This document shows, in pieces, positions 1 through 9,635 of a stretch of 64,000 nucleotides of DNA (position 1 is its first letter; each line of letters begins with the position of its first letter). Origin of the DNA: Sphingopyxis witflariensis (GTDB taxonomy: Bacteria; Pseudomonadota; Alphaproteobacteria; Sphingomonadales; Sphingomonadaceae); assembly GCF_002205635.1 (NCBI RefSeq), contig NZ_NISJ01000002.1, positions 310,001 through 374,000 on the forward strand, written 5' to 3'. The notes beneath the pieces are model-generated. The model searched no databases and had not been told where the DNA came from. It was given only the letters and a program-made list of their open reading frames with translations. The translations under genes and the position numbers were made by a program.

Positions 1-2
1 GC

Positions 3-2219
3 GAGATCGCGCTGCGCAATGGTGAGCGCATCATTGCGGAGCCTCGCATCGCGCTCGACGCGATCACCCACCATCAAGCGACGTTCACGAACCGCGACCT
101 TGCCTTGTTCGCTCACCGCCACAGTGACGGGCGCGAACAGTTTGATGCCGTCATGGGCGCAGTGCGGTCTTCGCCCGACCTCGTCGAACTTGGCAAAGAC
201 GGTCGCGGCGAGGACCGCTTCACATCGCGCGATATGATCGAGACCGAACAGCGGCTACACCGCGCAGCCGAAGTCATGGAACAGCGTGAGCGCCATCGCG
301 TGGCGAATGCCGACCGGAAGGGCGCGCTGGCGCGCGCGGCGGAGCGCGGGTTGGTCTTGTCGGGCGAGCAGCGCGCAGCGTTCGATCGTGTCACCGATGG
401 CCGCGATCTCGGCGTCGTTGTCGGCTATGCCGGGACTGGCAAGAGCGCGATGCTCGGTGCCGCGCGCGAGGCCTGGGAGAGCGGCGGGTTGAACGTCCGC
501 GGCGCCGCGCTCTCTGGAATTGCCGCCGAAGGCCTGGAGCACGGCTCAGGCATCGCGTCACGCACGATCGCTAGTCTCGAACATGGCTGGGCGCAGGGCC
601 GCGACCTGCTCACCGCGCGCGACGTGCTTGTCATCGACGAAGCCGGCATGGTCGGGACGCGGCAGATGGAGCGCGTGTTGAGCCATGCGGCCGAGGCCGG
701 CGCCAAGGTCGTGCTCGTTGGCGACCCGCAGCAGCTCCAATCGATCGAAGCTGGCGCGGCGTTCCGCTCGCTTCATGAACGGCACGGCGGCGTCGAAATC
801 GGCGAGGTACGGCGGCAGCATGAGGGCTGGCAGCGCGAGGCGACGCGCGATCTCGCCACGGGCCGCACCGGCGGTGCGATCCGCGCCTATGACGAGGCAG
901 GCATGGTGCATGGCGCCGATACGCGCGCGGGTGCACGCGACGAGCTGATCGAGCGCTGGGACCGCGACCGGCAGGCCGCTCCCGATGCCAGCCGTATCAT
1001 CCTGACCCACACCAATGACGAGGTGCGCATGCTCAACGAGGCGGCGCGCGAACGCATGGGCGCGGCGGGCGATCTTGGCGAAGATGTCGCGATCAAGACC
1101 GAGCGCGGCGATCGGAGTTTTGCATCAGGCGATCGTATCATGTTCCTGCGCAACGAGCGCAGCCTTGGTGTGAAGAACGGCACGCTTGGCACCATCGAAC
1201 GCGTCAGCGGACAGCATATGGCCGTGCGCACCGATGACGGTCGCAGCGTCGCGTTCGACGTCAAAGATTATCGCGACCTCGATCATGGCTATGCGGCGAC
1301 GATCCACAAGGCGCAGGGCATGACGGTCGATCGCACGCATGTGCTCGCGACCCCCGGCATGGACAGTCACTCCGCCTATGTCGCGATGTCGCGACACCGC
1401 GATGGTGTGACACTTCATTATGGCCGCGACGAGTTCCGTGACCAGAACAAGCTTGTCCAGACGCTATCGCGCGAGCGGGCAAAGGACATGGCGCAGGATT
1501 ATGGAAAGACCGATCCCGCGCGGGCGTTCGCCGAGCGGAGGGGTATCAGCGTCCGCGAGCGTGTCGCCGAGATCGTGCGCAAGACGCCCGAGAAGGCGCG
1601 CAGCATCTTCGCGGGGTTCAAGCCGACCGTGAACAGATCCAGCATCGAACCACGGGACACGCCGCGAACAGACAACACGCAGCGCGCGGTCGAGCGCTAT
1701 GCGCGCGCCCAGGCCGAGATCGACGGCATGCGGGAGAAGCAGTTACCCGTGCTCCCCCACCAACGCGAGGCGTTGGACAAGGCCGGAGCCGCGCTCGACG
1801 CGTGTCGGCCGCATGGGCGAACCGATCTGGCGGCGGCGTTCGAGCGCCAGCCCGAGCTTGTCCGTCCAGCTGCGCAAGGAAACACGCAGACCGCAGTTCG
1901 CGCGATGCAGCTCGAAGCGGAGATCCGCATCGATCCAGCGCGCCGCGCCGACCGGTTCACCGGGGACTGGCAGCAGCTTCATGAGCAGCGCGCAGCGCTC
2001 AACCGGAAAGGCGACCATGACGCCGCACGGCGGATCGGCGGTCAGATGGGGGCGATGGCGAAGAGCCTCGAACGCGATGCGCAGGTGGAATCGATCCTCA
2101 GCGCTCGCAAGTCCGCGCTCGGCATCGACGCCCGTTCTGTTCGATCGATCCGGCAGGACCTCGCCGACATCGCAAAGCTCGGCCTCGACCGGTCGCGCGG
2201 CATCGGTATCGGCATGTAG
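3..2219 (+). CDS. traA: Ti-type conjugative relaxase/helicase TraA, C-terminal part (truncated by window edge)
   Basis: The reading frame is already open at the window start, so the N-terminal relaxase domain lies upstream and is not seen. What remains is the helicase part of a TraA-type conjugative transfer protein, which nicks and unwinds plasmid or ICE DNA in the donor cell. A Walker A motif GYAGTGKS lies at 423-446 and a Walker B stretch VIDEAG at 630-647. A later segment reading HKAQGMTVDRTHV resembles the RecD/TraA helicase motif V region. The last 200 or so residues are charged and coiled-coil-like, as in TraA tails. The stop is followed 10 bases later by the DUF6118 gene. The family call is strong; whether transfer still works cannot be judged from one gene. 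Confidence 0.85.
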   Translation, partial: EIALRNGERIIAEPRIALDAITHHQATFTNRDLALFAHRHSDGREQFDAVMGAVRSSPDLVELGKDGRGEDRFTSRDMIETEQRLHRAAEVMEQRERHRVANADRKGALARAAERGLVLSGEQRAAFDRVTDGRDLGVVVGYAGTGKSAMLGAAREAWESGGLNVRGAALSGIAAEGLEHGSGIASRTIASLEHGWAQGRDLLTARDVLVIDEAGMVGTRQMERVLSHAAEAGAKVVLVGDPQQLQSIEAGAAFRSLHERHGGVEIGEVRRQHEGWQREATRDLATGRTGGAIRAYDEAGMVHGADTRAGARDELIERWDRDRQAAPDASRIILTHTNDEVRMLNEAARERMGAAGDLGEDVAIKTERGDRSFASGDRIMFLRNERSLGVKNGTLGTIERVSGQHMAVRTDDGRSVAFDVKDYRDLDHGYAATIHKAQGMTVDRTHVLATPGMDSHSAYVAMSRHRDGVTLHYGRDEFRDQNKLVQTLSRERAKDMAQDYGKTDPARAFAERRGISVRERVAEIVRKTPEKARSIFAGFKPTVNRSSIEPRDTPRTDNTQRAVERYARAQAEIDGMREKQLPVLPHQREALDKAGAALDACRPHGRTDLAAAFERQPELVRPAAQGNTQTAVRAMQLEAEIRIDPARRADRFTGDWQQLHEQRAALNRKGDHDAARRIGGQMGAMAKSLERDAQVESILSARKSALGIDARSVRSIRQDLADIAKLGLDRSRGIGIGM

Positions 2220-2229
2220 GAGAGAAATC

Positions 2230-2928
2230 ATGGGTAAAGATGTCCGGACCAGCGACGATCAGGATCCCGCAGCCGCAGCGTTCTCACGCCTCGAAGGCGA
2301 AATCGCGCTGATGCGGCGCGCAGTCGGGCAGCTTACCACCGGGAAAGTGAAGAACGATGCTCCCGATTACACCCTCACGCTTGGGGAAATGAGTAAGCGA
2401 CTTGGCGCGATTGAGGAGAAGCCCGCGATGCTGATCACGCCGGAGGATATGGCGACACGTATGGCAGCCGCGGCAACGGAGGCACGGCGGACGGACCGGA
2501 CAACGCTAACCGATGCTCAGCAGAAACACGATCAGGCGGCATATCGGTTGGAGGTCTTGCTCGGAACAGCCACCACCATCGCTAAGCAGCGCGGCTACAT
2601 CATTTGGGCGGGAGGCGGTGGGCTGCTCGCCGGATGCCTACTGTGGGCCATTCTGCCTGGCGCCTTCGCACGGGCGCTGCCCGAGAGTTGGCATGTCCCG
2701 GAGAGAATGGCGGCCCATGTCGCTGGCGGACCCACAGTCTGGGAGGCGGGCGTCCGGATAATGCGTGCGGGCAGCCCCGAAGCGTATCGGGCCATCGCCG
2801 CTGCCGCCGAAATGCGACATCAAAATCGTGATGTAATCGCCGCCTGCGAAAAGAGCGCGGCGAGGAGGAAAAAGGCAGTGCGGTGCACGATCGAGATCGA
2901 GCATAGCGCATCCGTCACGGATCAGTGA
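2230..2928 (+). CDS. DUF6118 family protein, TraA neighbour
   Basis: A 232-residue protein beginning 10 bases after the TraA stop, with a GGAGA ribosome binding site overlapping that spacer, so the two are probably co-transcribed. The N-terminal 120 residues are polar and predicted helical. One hydrophobic segment around residues 120-145 (IIWAGGGGLLAGCLLWAILP) looks like a single membrane anchor, followed by a basic, cysteine-containing tail. Proteins of this layout are found directly downstream of traA in sphingomonad plasmids and integrative elements and are catalogued as DUF6118. The function is unknown. A role as a membrane accessory to the conjugation apparatus is an inference from position. 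Confidence 0.65.
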   Translation: MGKDVRTSDDQDPAAAAFSRLEGEIALMRRAVGQLTTGKVKNDAPDYTLTLGEMSKRLGAIEEKPAMLITPEDMATRMAAAATEARRTDRTTLTDAQQKHDQAAYRLEVLLGTATTIAKQRGYIIWAGGGGLLAGCLLWAILPGAFARALPESWHVPERMAAHVAGGPTVWEAGVRIMRAGSPEAYRAIAAAAEMRHQNRDVIAACEKSAARRKKAVRCTIEIEHSASVTDQ

Positions 2929-3155
2929 ATCCCCCGGTCGCTTAGCCTTCCCCGAGCTGCCCAATGGCACCGTCTCGGCCGATAACAGCGCGCGCTGCTC
3001 CGTCGGGCGTCAGCTCCGGAAATGAAAATTCGATAACCCATGTTATTACGGGGCCGACGCGACGAATATATTGCACAATGAGCGGTCAGCGGCCGAGCGC
3101 ATTATAGTTTAGGCCATGGGTGCCCCCATTCCTCGTCGAAGCTCCATCTGTGGCA

Positions 3156-4835
3156 TCATCCGCCAATCGCTTGTTCAACGGCCGACGCCGATCCCAAAAG
3201 TTCCAACATACGCTCGCGCATCGCAAACTTTTGGACCTTTCCCGTCACGGTCATCGGAAAGCCGTCAACGAACAGAATATGCCTCGGAATTTTGTAATGG
3301 GAGATGCGGCCACGACAATGCGTGCGGATCTCGTCTTCGCTAAGCTCCACATCGGACCGCGGGATGATCCATACACATAATTCCTCCCCGTATTTCGCGT
3401 CAGGAATGCCCACCCCCTGAACATCAGCAATACCCGGATGAGTCAGTAGAAATTCCTCGATCTCGCGCGGGTAAATATTCTCTCCGCCACGAATAATCAT
3501 ATCCTTTATGCGGCCGACAATACGGCAGTAGCCGTCCGCATCAATCGTAGCCAGATCGCCGGTGTGCATCCAGCCTTCGGCGTCGATCGCCTCGGCGGTT
3601 CGTTCGGCATCGTCCCAATAACCCAGCATTACAGAATAGCCGCGCGTGCAAAGCTCGCCTGTCTCTCCGCGCGGAACGGTATTGCCGGCACCGTCGATCA
3701 ACTTGACTTCCAGATGCGGCTGGACGCGGCCGACCGTAGAAACACGCAGGTCGAGCGGGTCATCGGTCGCGCTTTGGAAACTGACCGGGCTGGTTTCGGT
3801 CATCCCATAGGCGATAGTGACCGCCTCCATGTGCATTCGCTCAATCACCTCGCGCATCACTGCCATCGGGCAAGGTGACCCCGCCATAATACCAGTTCGC
3901 AACGATGACAGGTTAAAACGGTCGAACTCGGGGTACTGGAGGATCGCGATGAACATAGTGGGCACGCCGTAGAGCGCAGTACAGTGCTCGGCTTCGACCG
4001 CCTCAAGCACAGCCAGCGGCTCAAAGGCTGCGGCCGGATACACCATCGTCGCGCCGTGAACCATGCACGCCAAATTGCCCATCACCATCCCAAAGCAATG
4101 ATACAGGGGCACCGGAATGCACACGCGGTCGACATTCGAAAGTCCGATCCCTGCGCCGACTAACGTGCCGTTGTTGAGGATGCTTCGATGCGACAGTGTC
4201 GCGCCTTTTGGAAAGCCCGTCGTTCCACTAGTGAACTGGATATTCGCCGCCATGTGGGGATCGATCTCAATGCTCAAAAGTGTCGATATGTCGTCGCTGG
4301 CAAGCGCCGCAAAGGGCAGGCAGCCTGCATGCTCCGCCTCGCCTAGCACTACGACGAGGCGGAGATCGGGCAAGCGCGCTGAATTGAGTCTACCCGGCGT
4401 TGACGCTGCAAGCTCGGGCGCCAGCTCGCCGACCATCGCGACATAATCGCTGCCCTTGTGCGCCGGAGCGAGGATCAGCGCCGAGCAGCCAACCTTGTTC
4501 AGCGCATAATCGAGTTCGGTGATGCGATATGCGGGATTGATGTTGACGAGGATCAGCCCCGCCTTGGCCGTTGCGAATTGGACAATTACCCATTCGGCAC
4601 AATTGGGAGCCCAGATGCCGACCCGGTCGCCGGGCTCGAGTCCGCGCTCCAGCAGACCTGCTGCGACCGCATCGACGCGTGCCTTGAGCTCGCTCCATGT
4701 CCAACGCACTGACTGGTGCTGAACTACGAGCGCCTCACCCTCGGGATCGCGTGCGACGGTCTGATCGAAGAAACCGCCGATCGTCATTTCAATCAGCGCA
4801 GTGTCCTTATCACCACACACAATACTGTCAGTCAT
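3156..4835 (-). CDS. AMP-binding acyl-CoA synthetase (FadD-like)
   Basis: A 559-residue member of the adenylate-forming (ANL) superfamily, which activates a carboxylic acid with ATP and transfers it to CoA. The phosphate-binding loop [11 protein letters not shown] is near residues 201-211, the YGMTETSP motif near 345, the HTGDL...GRIKDMI hinge near 430-455, and the catalytic lysine context TVTGKVQKF near 530. Length and motif order match medium/long-chain fatty acyl-CoA ligases. The substrate cannot be read from sequence. The gene stands alone on the minus strand, downstream of a TetR gene that may regulate it. A second, divergent CoA ligase lies at 10.0-11.6 kb, which suggests an acid-degradation island. 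Confidence 0.85.
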   Translation of the reverse strand: MTDSIVCGDKDTALIEMTIGGFFDQTVARDPEGEALVVQHQSVRWTWSELKARVDAVAAGLLERGLEPGDRVGIWAPNCAEWVIVQFATAKAGLILVNINPAYRITELDYALNKVGCSALILAPAHKGSDYVAMVGELAPELAASTPGRLNSARLPDLRLVVVLGEAEHAGCLPFAALASDDISTLLSIEIDPHMAANIQFTSGTTGFPKGATLSHRSILNNGTLVGAGIGLSNVDRVCIPVPLYHCFGMVMGNLACMVHGATMVYPAAAFEPLAVLEAVEAEHCTALYGVPTMFIAILQYPEFDRFNLSSLRTGIMAGSPCPMAVMREVIERMHMEAVTIAYGMTETSPVSFQSATDDPLDLRVSTVGRVQPHLEVKLIDGAGNTVPRGETGELCTRGYSVMLGYWDDAERTAEAIDAEGWMHTGDLATIDADGYCRIVGRIKDMIIRGGENIYPREIEEFLLTHPGIADVQGVGIPDAKYGEELCVWIIPRSDVELSEDEIRTHCRGRISHYKIPRHILFVDGFPMTVTGKVQKFAMRERMLELLGSASAVEQAIGG

Positions 4836-5081
4836 AAGATTGCGTTCCTTTACACATTGCCGCGCAACTCCGTGCGCCCGATCATTCCGCTCGAAAATTT
4901 GGGCAGTCTGTCGACGAAATCGGCGCGGAGATTGGCGAGATCGGCTGCCCTCTTCAAACGACCCGACAGCGGCTTCGCCAACTCGTCGGGAGCCTCATCT
5001 CCTATCGCTAGCAAGACAATCGCCCCGGAGATCTTGCCGCGCTACAGTCGGCCCATGGGCACATCAGGATCAATATTTAAG

Positions 5082-5774
5082 CTAACGTTGCGCGGCAGGG
5101 TCGCAATCGACGCAAACAAAAAAGATTACCTGCTTCGAAGCTGGCGCACACAAGCCAGCAAGGAAAAAATTGACCATGAGATCTAAATTCTCCTGTGGTG
5201 CTGAAAAATCCAACGCGTTGCCAGTTACATATGCCATGCGTCCGGTATCGAGCTGCACGTAGATCATCGCGCCGATAACGCAGTAAAAGCGCCGGTAGAA
5301 TTCAACATCCGTGAGGCCGGGCACAGCTTCTCTGAACCCGGCCGGAATCCCGGTAGGGTACATCCCCATCACTTCATTGAGAAGTTCTCGTACTTCGGGG
5401 TTAGGGTCTGTTGACATGATCCCCATTAGACAGAAATAGACGCGATGCTGTTGTGTTGCCCCGAAAGCGGGGACCAGCAACGCTTCCAAAATGCGGCGCA
5501 CGAGCGCCTGACCTTCGAGACGTTCTGCAGTGACGACCTCGTAAAGACGAGCGCGCTCGATCTGCATCGGCCGCATGTACCGATCAAGAATCTGCCTCAA
5601 TATTTCACGTTTCGAGCCGAAGTAATACGGGAGCGCGCTGAGAACAACTTTGGCTTTTTGTGCTATCTGACGCGTAGTGACCGCAGCATAGCCAAATTGC
5701 GAAAAAAGGCTCTCGGCGGCGTCCAAGATACGAACCTTCGTCGTGACGCCTGCCCTAATTTTCGCTTTTTCCAT
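5082..5774 (-). CDS. TetR/AcrR family transcriptional regulator
   Basis: A 230-residue protein. The N-terminal helix-turn-helix spans about residues 12-58, including ILDAAESLFSQFGY and the recognition-helix region ending YYFGSKREIL. The C-terminal half is the usual ligand-binding and dimerisation region. I start it at the ATG at 5774. The same frame remains open upstream to 6272, but that extension is Arg/Pro-rich and overlaps an IS66 fragment, so it is not coding. TetR proteins repress neighbouring genes until a small ligand binds. The closest candidate target is the acyl-CoA synthetase 246 bases downstream; this is inferred. Confidence 0.8.
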   Translation of the reverse strand: MEKAKIRAGVTTKVRILDAAESLFSQFGYAAVTTRQIAQKAKVVLSALPYYFGSKREILRQILDRYMRPMQIERARLYEVVTAERLEGQALVRRILEALLVPAFGATQQHRVYFCLMGIMSTDPNPEVRELLNEVMGMYPTGIPAGFREAVPGLTDVEFYRRFYCVIGAMIYVQLDTGRMAYVTGNALDFSAPQENLDLMVNFFLAGLCAPASKQVIFFVCVDCDPAAQR

Positions 5775-5937
5775 CGGAGCCGGTTTCCACTTGCCTGGGG
5801 TACGCCTTGCCGCTGCGCCTTTTGCCTGAACCGTCGCAGGGACACCCAACGAACCGCGGAGTACATTTGTGACCCTCCACCGAAGCTTGCCGGAGCGCTC
5901 GGTCGATCCAGCAGGTCGGTGTGAGCATCGTCGGGAT

Positions 5938-6063
5938 CGTTTGGTGGTTCTCGAAAATCTTGCGGCGGAAGTGGGCCCAGCAGGCGACCTCGGGGATGTG
6001 GCTGCCCTGATAGAGCTTCTCATATCCAGCATAGCCGTCAGCCTGGAGGAGGCCCGGGGGCGG
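5938..6063 (-). pseudogene. IS66-family transposase (TnpC) fragment
   Basis: A stretch of about 42 codons in the minus frame reads GLLQADGYAGY and then VACWAHFRRKIFE. These are diagnostic for the catalytic core of IS66-type DDE transposases. Nothing of the remaining 450 or so residues is recognisable on either side, so this is a small internal scrap of a former insertion. It abuts the truncated secreted-protein gene at 6042-6187, and insertion here is a plausible cause of that truncation. It lies just upstream of the tetR start and could have brought or removed regulatory sequence. Confidence 0.75.
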
Positions 6064-6187
6064 CCCATTGGTGCATCGGGACGAGCGCAACCTCGACATT
6101 TTCCGAATACATCGTTTGGGCCGAACTCGGGCTTGCCCCGGCGATGGCAAGGAGCAGCATCACGAGCAATGTGGAGACGTAGCGCAT
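6042..6187 (-). pseudogene. Truncated secreted-protein gene (N-terminus only)
   Basis: Reading on the minus strand from the ATG at 6187, the peptide begins MRYVSTLLVMLLLAIAGAS and continues PSSAQ, a good Sec signal peptide with a cleavage site after SAQ. About 25 mature residues follow, including ENVEVALVPMHQWAAPG, before the frame ends where the IS66 scrap begins. The mature start resembles the N-terminal domain of DsbD-type thiol:disulfide interchange proteins, which often open with a similar valine-rich strand and an APG turn. That assignment is weak. Only the first 50 or so codons survive, so no function is expected. Confidence 0.45.
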
Positions 6188-6206
6188 GAAATGTCCCCTG
6201 TGCTTG

Positions 6207-6220
6207 AAACACCGGTGTTT
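6207..6220. promoter_or_regulatory. Perfect 14-bp palindrome upstream of the truncated secreted gene
   Basis: AAACACCGGTGTTT is its own reverse complement and ends 20 bases upstream of the ATG at 6187. A perfect palindrome at this distance looks like a repressor operator covering a promoter. The regulator is unknown. It is distinct from the local sequence and is not part of any repeat I can see elsewhere in the window. Confidence 0.4.
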
Positions 6221-6410
6221 GCTGTCGCAAACGCGATTCCCAATGCAGCTGATCATCACGACTTTGTCGCAACTTTATGGCAAAAGGCGCCCATTATGCA
6301 TGGTTTCCGACAAATACTCCGACATGCCAGCCGCAACATCGCGACTGCCTGCAGGACACTGTCCCGCGCAAAAGCTCAGACATCGCTGAAGGTCGTCGGC
6401 GCAAAGACCA

Positions 6411-8684
6411 TCAAAACGACTTGCGCAGTTTCAGAGCATAGCGCCTTTCCCGACGTTCACGATAATATTCGCGGCGCAGCAGGGTCCCCTCTGATTGAGA
6501 ATCGACGAAGAGATCGCGGCTCTTATATTCTGGCGACCGATTTATATTGTGGGCCTCGAACCGCACGGTGAAGCCTGCCGGCAAACTTTTTTCGACAAAG
6601 GCATCGACCCGAGGGCCGCGCGAGAAATATTCGACGTTGCGGACATCGCTCGTAATCTGATCGCCAGACGTGTCGATATAGTTCGCACCGAAAGCCATAC
6701 CCAGGCGTGTCAGGTCCTGACGGTAGCCGATGTTGAATTCCGAATCGTACGGATCTTTCATTTTCCGGTTGAGGCTTGTGAAGGGGTCGATCACGTTCGA
6801 AAACTGACGAACATATCGCGCGTTGATCTGCGCATCCCGTAGCCCAATCATATCAAGGCGAATGGCGCCTTTGATCTCACCTCCGTAATGCCGTGCCTTG
6901 TCGATGTTGATAGGGGCCGAGGTGATGCGCCCGCCGGACGATATGGCGAATGGCCCGCGGCTGATATGATCGCTGATATCGCGATAAAAAAGCCTGACCT
7001 CAATCGAGCCGTTGTCGCCCAACAGCCGCCGTTCATAAGCCGCTTCGAATATCCAGGTCTTCTCAGGCTGAATCTCGGCGTTGCCGGCATCGACCCGGTT
7101 GTCGACCGGATTGTAGATCGGGATGAAGTTCTGGAAATCCAGCTGGCTGATCGTCCTTTCAACCTTGAACCGGAACAAATCCTGGGGAGTAAGGTTGTAT
7201 CTTACGTCCAGACGGGGCTTGAAGAATCGATAAGTATGCTGCGGAACGAAGCTGAAGTTCGTCGATATCGAGGACACTTCGTAATTCAGCGATGTTTCCA
7301 TCGACAGCTCTGATGTTAATTTCCAGCTATGGATGGCGAAGATTTCCCCGCGCTTCTCGCGGATGTCGGCAAAACTTTCAGGAAACGGGATTAACTCCAG
7401 CCGGTCGTCACCGTCAGTATCGAAAAAAGTGTCGAGTTGCTGGTCGAGGAAATTTTTGGCGCCCTCGACGCCGACCGTCAAATCCATGCCAGAGTTAAGT
7501 GCACGGCTATAGCTAGCGCGAATGATGTCCTCGCCCTTGTTCTGGCTACTGACGCTCTTGCCTACCTCAACATAGCGCGCCCCGATTTGACGATTCCGGA
7601 CATCGGTCAGGTCTTGCTCCGTGCGCGTCCGGATCAGGATGACGTTGAGCGAACCCCCGAGAAGGCGCTTCTGAAAATCCGCCCCGAGGTCGAGCAGCTT
7701 AGCGCGGTTGTCCCTTTGATGGAGTTCATCACCCATCGCGCCCGTCGATCCGTTGCTCGCGTAGCGAATGAACGGAGTCTCGTCGATCTCCAGCACGCGA
7801 AGAGGTTGGTACAGCGCGTTAAACTTTATCTGGTCTCCCCCTCCCCAGTCATAGCCCAGATTGGTGGTATAGATGGCCTTGTTATGCGAACGAGACCAAC
7901 GCTGTGGTCGCTTTTCCTGCACGCTTCCGTCCGGATAATAATAGATCTCGTCACGAAAACGTCGCGACCAATCATTCGTCCCGCCCGTGGGGGTCAGCCC
8001 AATAGGCGTCCACGCGTTCCGCTCGGCACCAAATGTGTAGCTAAATTGTCCAAATGACCCCGAATAAGACAATAGTCCATCGAGTGCCGCATATCCCTGA
8101 TCGCCGAACCGAAAATTAGCCTCAAGATTACCCGACCCGCCCGAATTTGACTTTCCGGGCACCATCACGATGTTGACGATCAGGCCCTCGCTGAGCACCT
8201 CGATCCCTTCCGAAGTCCCTCGTATGAGTTCGACCCGTTCGACGCTGGCAGCAGATAGGCGCCGCAGCATCTGAACGATCTGGTTCTTGGCCGCGAGCCG
8301 CCGGCCGCCGATCAATATCTGATCGCCGCCCGACCCCAGACCTCGCGCCTGGGTTGTCGCCCCTGCCGTCGCGGTATCAAGAATCGCGGCCACACCCGGG
8401 ACGCGGCGCAACATATCCTCCGCATTCTGCGGCTTGTAAGGATCGAAGAAGCTGCGCGGATATATCTGCACTTGCCCTTCGCCGCCGGTTGCAGTCGGCG
8501 CGGCTGCTTCAAGCGTGCCACCACCGCTGCCGAGGTCGGAAGAACCTCCCTTGGTTATTGGTGTAGTTTGCGCGACTCCGTCCTGAGCGGGGAGCGTCTC
8601 TTGCGCCGCCGCGTCCCCGGACCCCACCGCGCACAACATTGCGCCGACGAGCCCCGTGCCGCAACCCCCTCCCCAAAAACCCAT
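6411..8684 (-). CDS. TonB-dependent outer membrane receptor
   Basis: A 757-residue outer-membrane receptor. The start at 8684 has GGAGG five bases upstream; an upstream in-frame extension to 8807 runs into the insertion sequence and is rejected. The N-terminus is a Gly/Ala-rich signal peptide ending DAAAQ. A plug domain follows with a NAEDMLRRVPGV-type segment, an ARGLGSGGDQILIGGRR core and an RVELIRG motif. The C-terminus is a long beta-barrel region ending in an aromatic-terminal strand (LKLRKSF). Such receptors import chelated metals, vitamins or larger organic substrates using TonB energy. The plug shows no obvious siderophore signature. The two CoA ligases nearby make an organic substrate plausible. 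An IS lies 108 bases upstream and may have replaced its promoter. Confidence 0.85.
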   Translation of the reverse strand: MGFWGGGCGTGLVGAMLCAVGSGDAAAQETLPAQDGVAQTTPITKGGSSDLGSGGGTLEAAAPTATGGEGQVQIYPRSFFDPYKPQNAEDMLRRVPGVAAILDTATAGATTQARGLGSGGDQILIGGRRLAAKNQIVQMLRRLSAASVERVELIRGTSEGIEVLSEGLIVNIVMVPGKSNSGGSGNLEANFRFGDQGYAALDGLLSYSGSFGQFSYTFGAERNAWTPIGLTPTGGTNDWSRRFRDEIYYYPDGSVQEKRPQRWSRSHNKAIYTTNLGYDWGGGDQIKFNALYQPLRVLEIDETPFIRYASNGSTGAMGDELHQRDNRAKLLDLGADFQKRLLGGSLNVILIRTRTEQDLTDVRNRQIGARYVEVGKSVSSQNKGEDIIRASYSRALNSGMDLTVGVEGAKNFLDQQLDTFFDTDGDDRLELIPFPESFADIREKRGEIFAIHSWKLTSELSMETSLNYEVSSISTNFSFVPQHTYRFFKPRLDVRYNLTPQDLFRFKVERTISQLDFQNFIPIYNPVDNRVDAGNAEIQPEKTWIFEAAYERRLLGDNGSIEVRLFYRDISDHISRGPFAISSGGRITSAPINIDKARHYGGEIKGAIRLDMIGLRDAQINARYVRQFSNVIDPFTSLNRKMKDPYDSEFNIGYRQDLTRLGMAFGANYIDTSGDQITSDVRNVEYFSRGPRVDAFVEKSLPAGFTVRFEAHNINRSPEYKSRDLFVDSQSEGTLLRREYYRERRERRYALKLRKSF

Positions 8685-8793
8685 CGCATCCTCCAATTCG
8701 TTGGGCGGTTTCTCGGCGACGATGGATTTTGACTCAATTGCCGGAATCGGCAATCTCGTGGCGCGAAGGGCCAGAGCGCCGTTTAATAGGCTA

Positions 8794-8811
8794 GGGTCAG
8801 GACCCATTGAT
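8794..8811 (+). repeat. Left terminal inverted repeat of the IS5-family element
   Basis: GGGTCAGGACCCATTGAT. It pairs with 9618-9635 with one mismatch (C versus T at the eleventh base). The TA immediately outside is the target duplication. Confidence 0.88.
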
Positions 8812-8857
8812 TTGATGTGACGGCTGTGATTCAGGCTCGCGTTGAGGAGCCTGAAGG

Positions 8858-9618
8858 ATGAGTGATTTGTATTGGCTGACGGACGAGCAGATGGCTCGGC
8901 TTCAGCCCTATTTTCCGAAGAGCCACGGCCGCAAGCGGGTTGATGACCGGCGGGTTTTGAGCGGCATCATCTTCGTCAACCGCAATGGGCTGAGGTGGCG
9001 CGATGCGCCGAGAGAGTATGGCCCGGCAAAGACGCTCTACAATCGCTGGAAGCGGTGGAGCGACAAGGGCATCTTTGTCCGCATGATGGAAGGCCTGGCG
9101 ACACCTCAGGCTGCCGATCGCAAGACGATCATGATTGACGCGACCTATCTCAAGGCTCACCGCACGGCGTCCAGCCTTGGGGTAAAAAAGGGGGTCCGGG
9201 ACGCCTGATCGGCCGCACGAAGGGCGGTATGAACACCAAGCTTCATGCCGTAACCGATGCAAATGGCCGCCCGATCAGCTTCTTCATGACCGCCGGGCAG
9301 GTCAGCGATTACACGGGCGCGGCCGCTTTGCTCGACAGTCTGCCCAAAGCGCAATGGATGCTCGCCGACCGGGGCTATGACGCCGACTGGTTCCGCGACG
9401 CCTTGCAGGAAAAGGGCATCACCCCCTGCATCCCGGGCCGGAAAATACGGAACAAAACCGTCAAATACGACAAGCGCCGCTACAAACGCCGCAACCGCAT
9501 CGAGATCATGTTCGGTCGCCTCAAAGACTGGCGGCGCGTCGCCACACGCTACGATCGGTGCCCGAAGGCCTTCTTCTCCGCCGTCGCCCTCGCCGCCACC
9601 ATCATCTTCTGGCTCTGA
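8858..9618 (+). CDS. IS5-family DDE transposase made by -1 programmed frameshift
   Basis: Two overlapping frames encode one transposase. The first (8858-9208, after a GAAGG ribosome site) carries the N-terminal DNA-binding region and the first catalytic Asp in IMIDATYLKAHR. Just before its stop, the heptamer A_AAA_AAG at 9184-9190 followed by a G run is a classic -1 slippery site. Slipping there joins the second frame, which continues GRLIGRTKGGMNTKL. That frame holds the second Asp in LADRGYDADWF and the catalytic Glu in RRNRIEIMFGRLKDW, ending at 9618. The split is normal for IS427-group elements and is not a mutation. Confidence 0.88.
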
Positions 9619-9635
9619 TCAATGAGTCCTGACCC
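9618..9635 (-). repeat. Right terminal inverted repeat of the IS5-family element
   Basis: On the minus strand it reads GGGTCAGGACTCATTGAT. Its inner edge shares one base with the transposase stop codon, which is typical of compact IS5 elements. Confidence 0.88.

Larger units (their letters stand above)
8794..9635 (+). mobile_element. Complete IS5-family (IS427-type) insertion sequence, 842 bp
   Basis: The element is bounded by 18-bp terminal inverted repeats beginning GGGTCAGGAC (8794-8811 and the reverse complement of 9618-9635) that match at 17 of 18 positions. It is flanked by a TA duplication (8792-8793 and 9636-9637), the target duplication usual for the IS427 group. It carries one transposase expressed by frameshifting. 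The ends, duplication and gene all look intact, so insertion is probably recent and the element may still be mobile. It sits between the TonB receptor gene and the second CoA ligase. Confidence 0.9.

Noticed and set aside
5775..6272. 166-codon N-terminal extension of the TetR gene
   Set aside because: Runs through the IS66 fragment in another frame and is Arg/Pro-rich; the TetR domain starts properly at 5774.
8858..9618. Two separate transposase genes or a frameshift mutation
   Set aside because: The A_AAA_AAG slippery site at the junction and the family's normal expression mode indicate one gene made by programmed -1 frameshifting.
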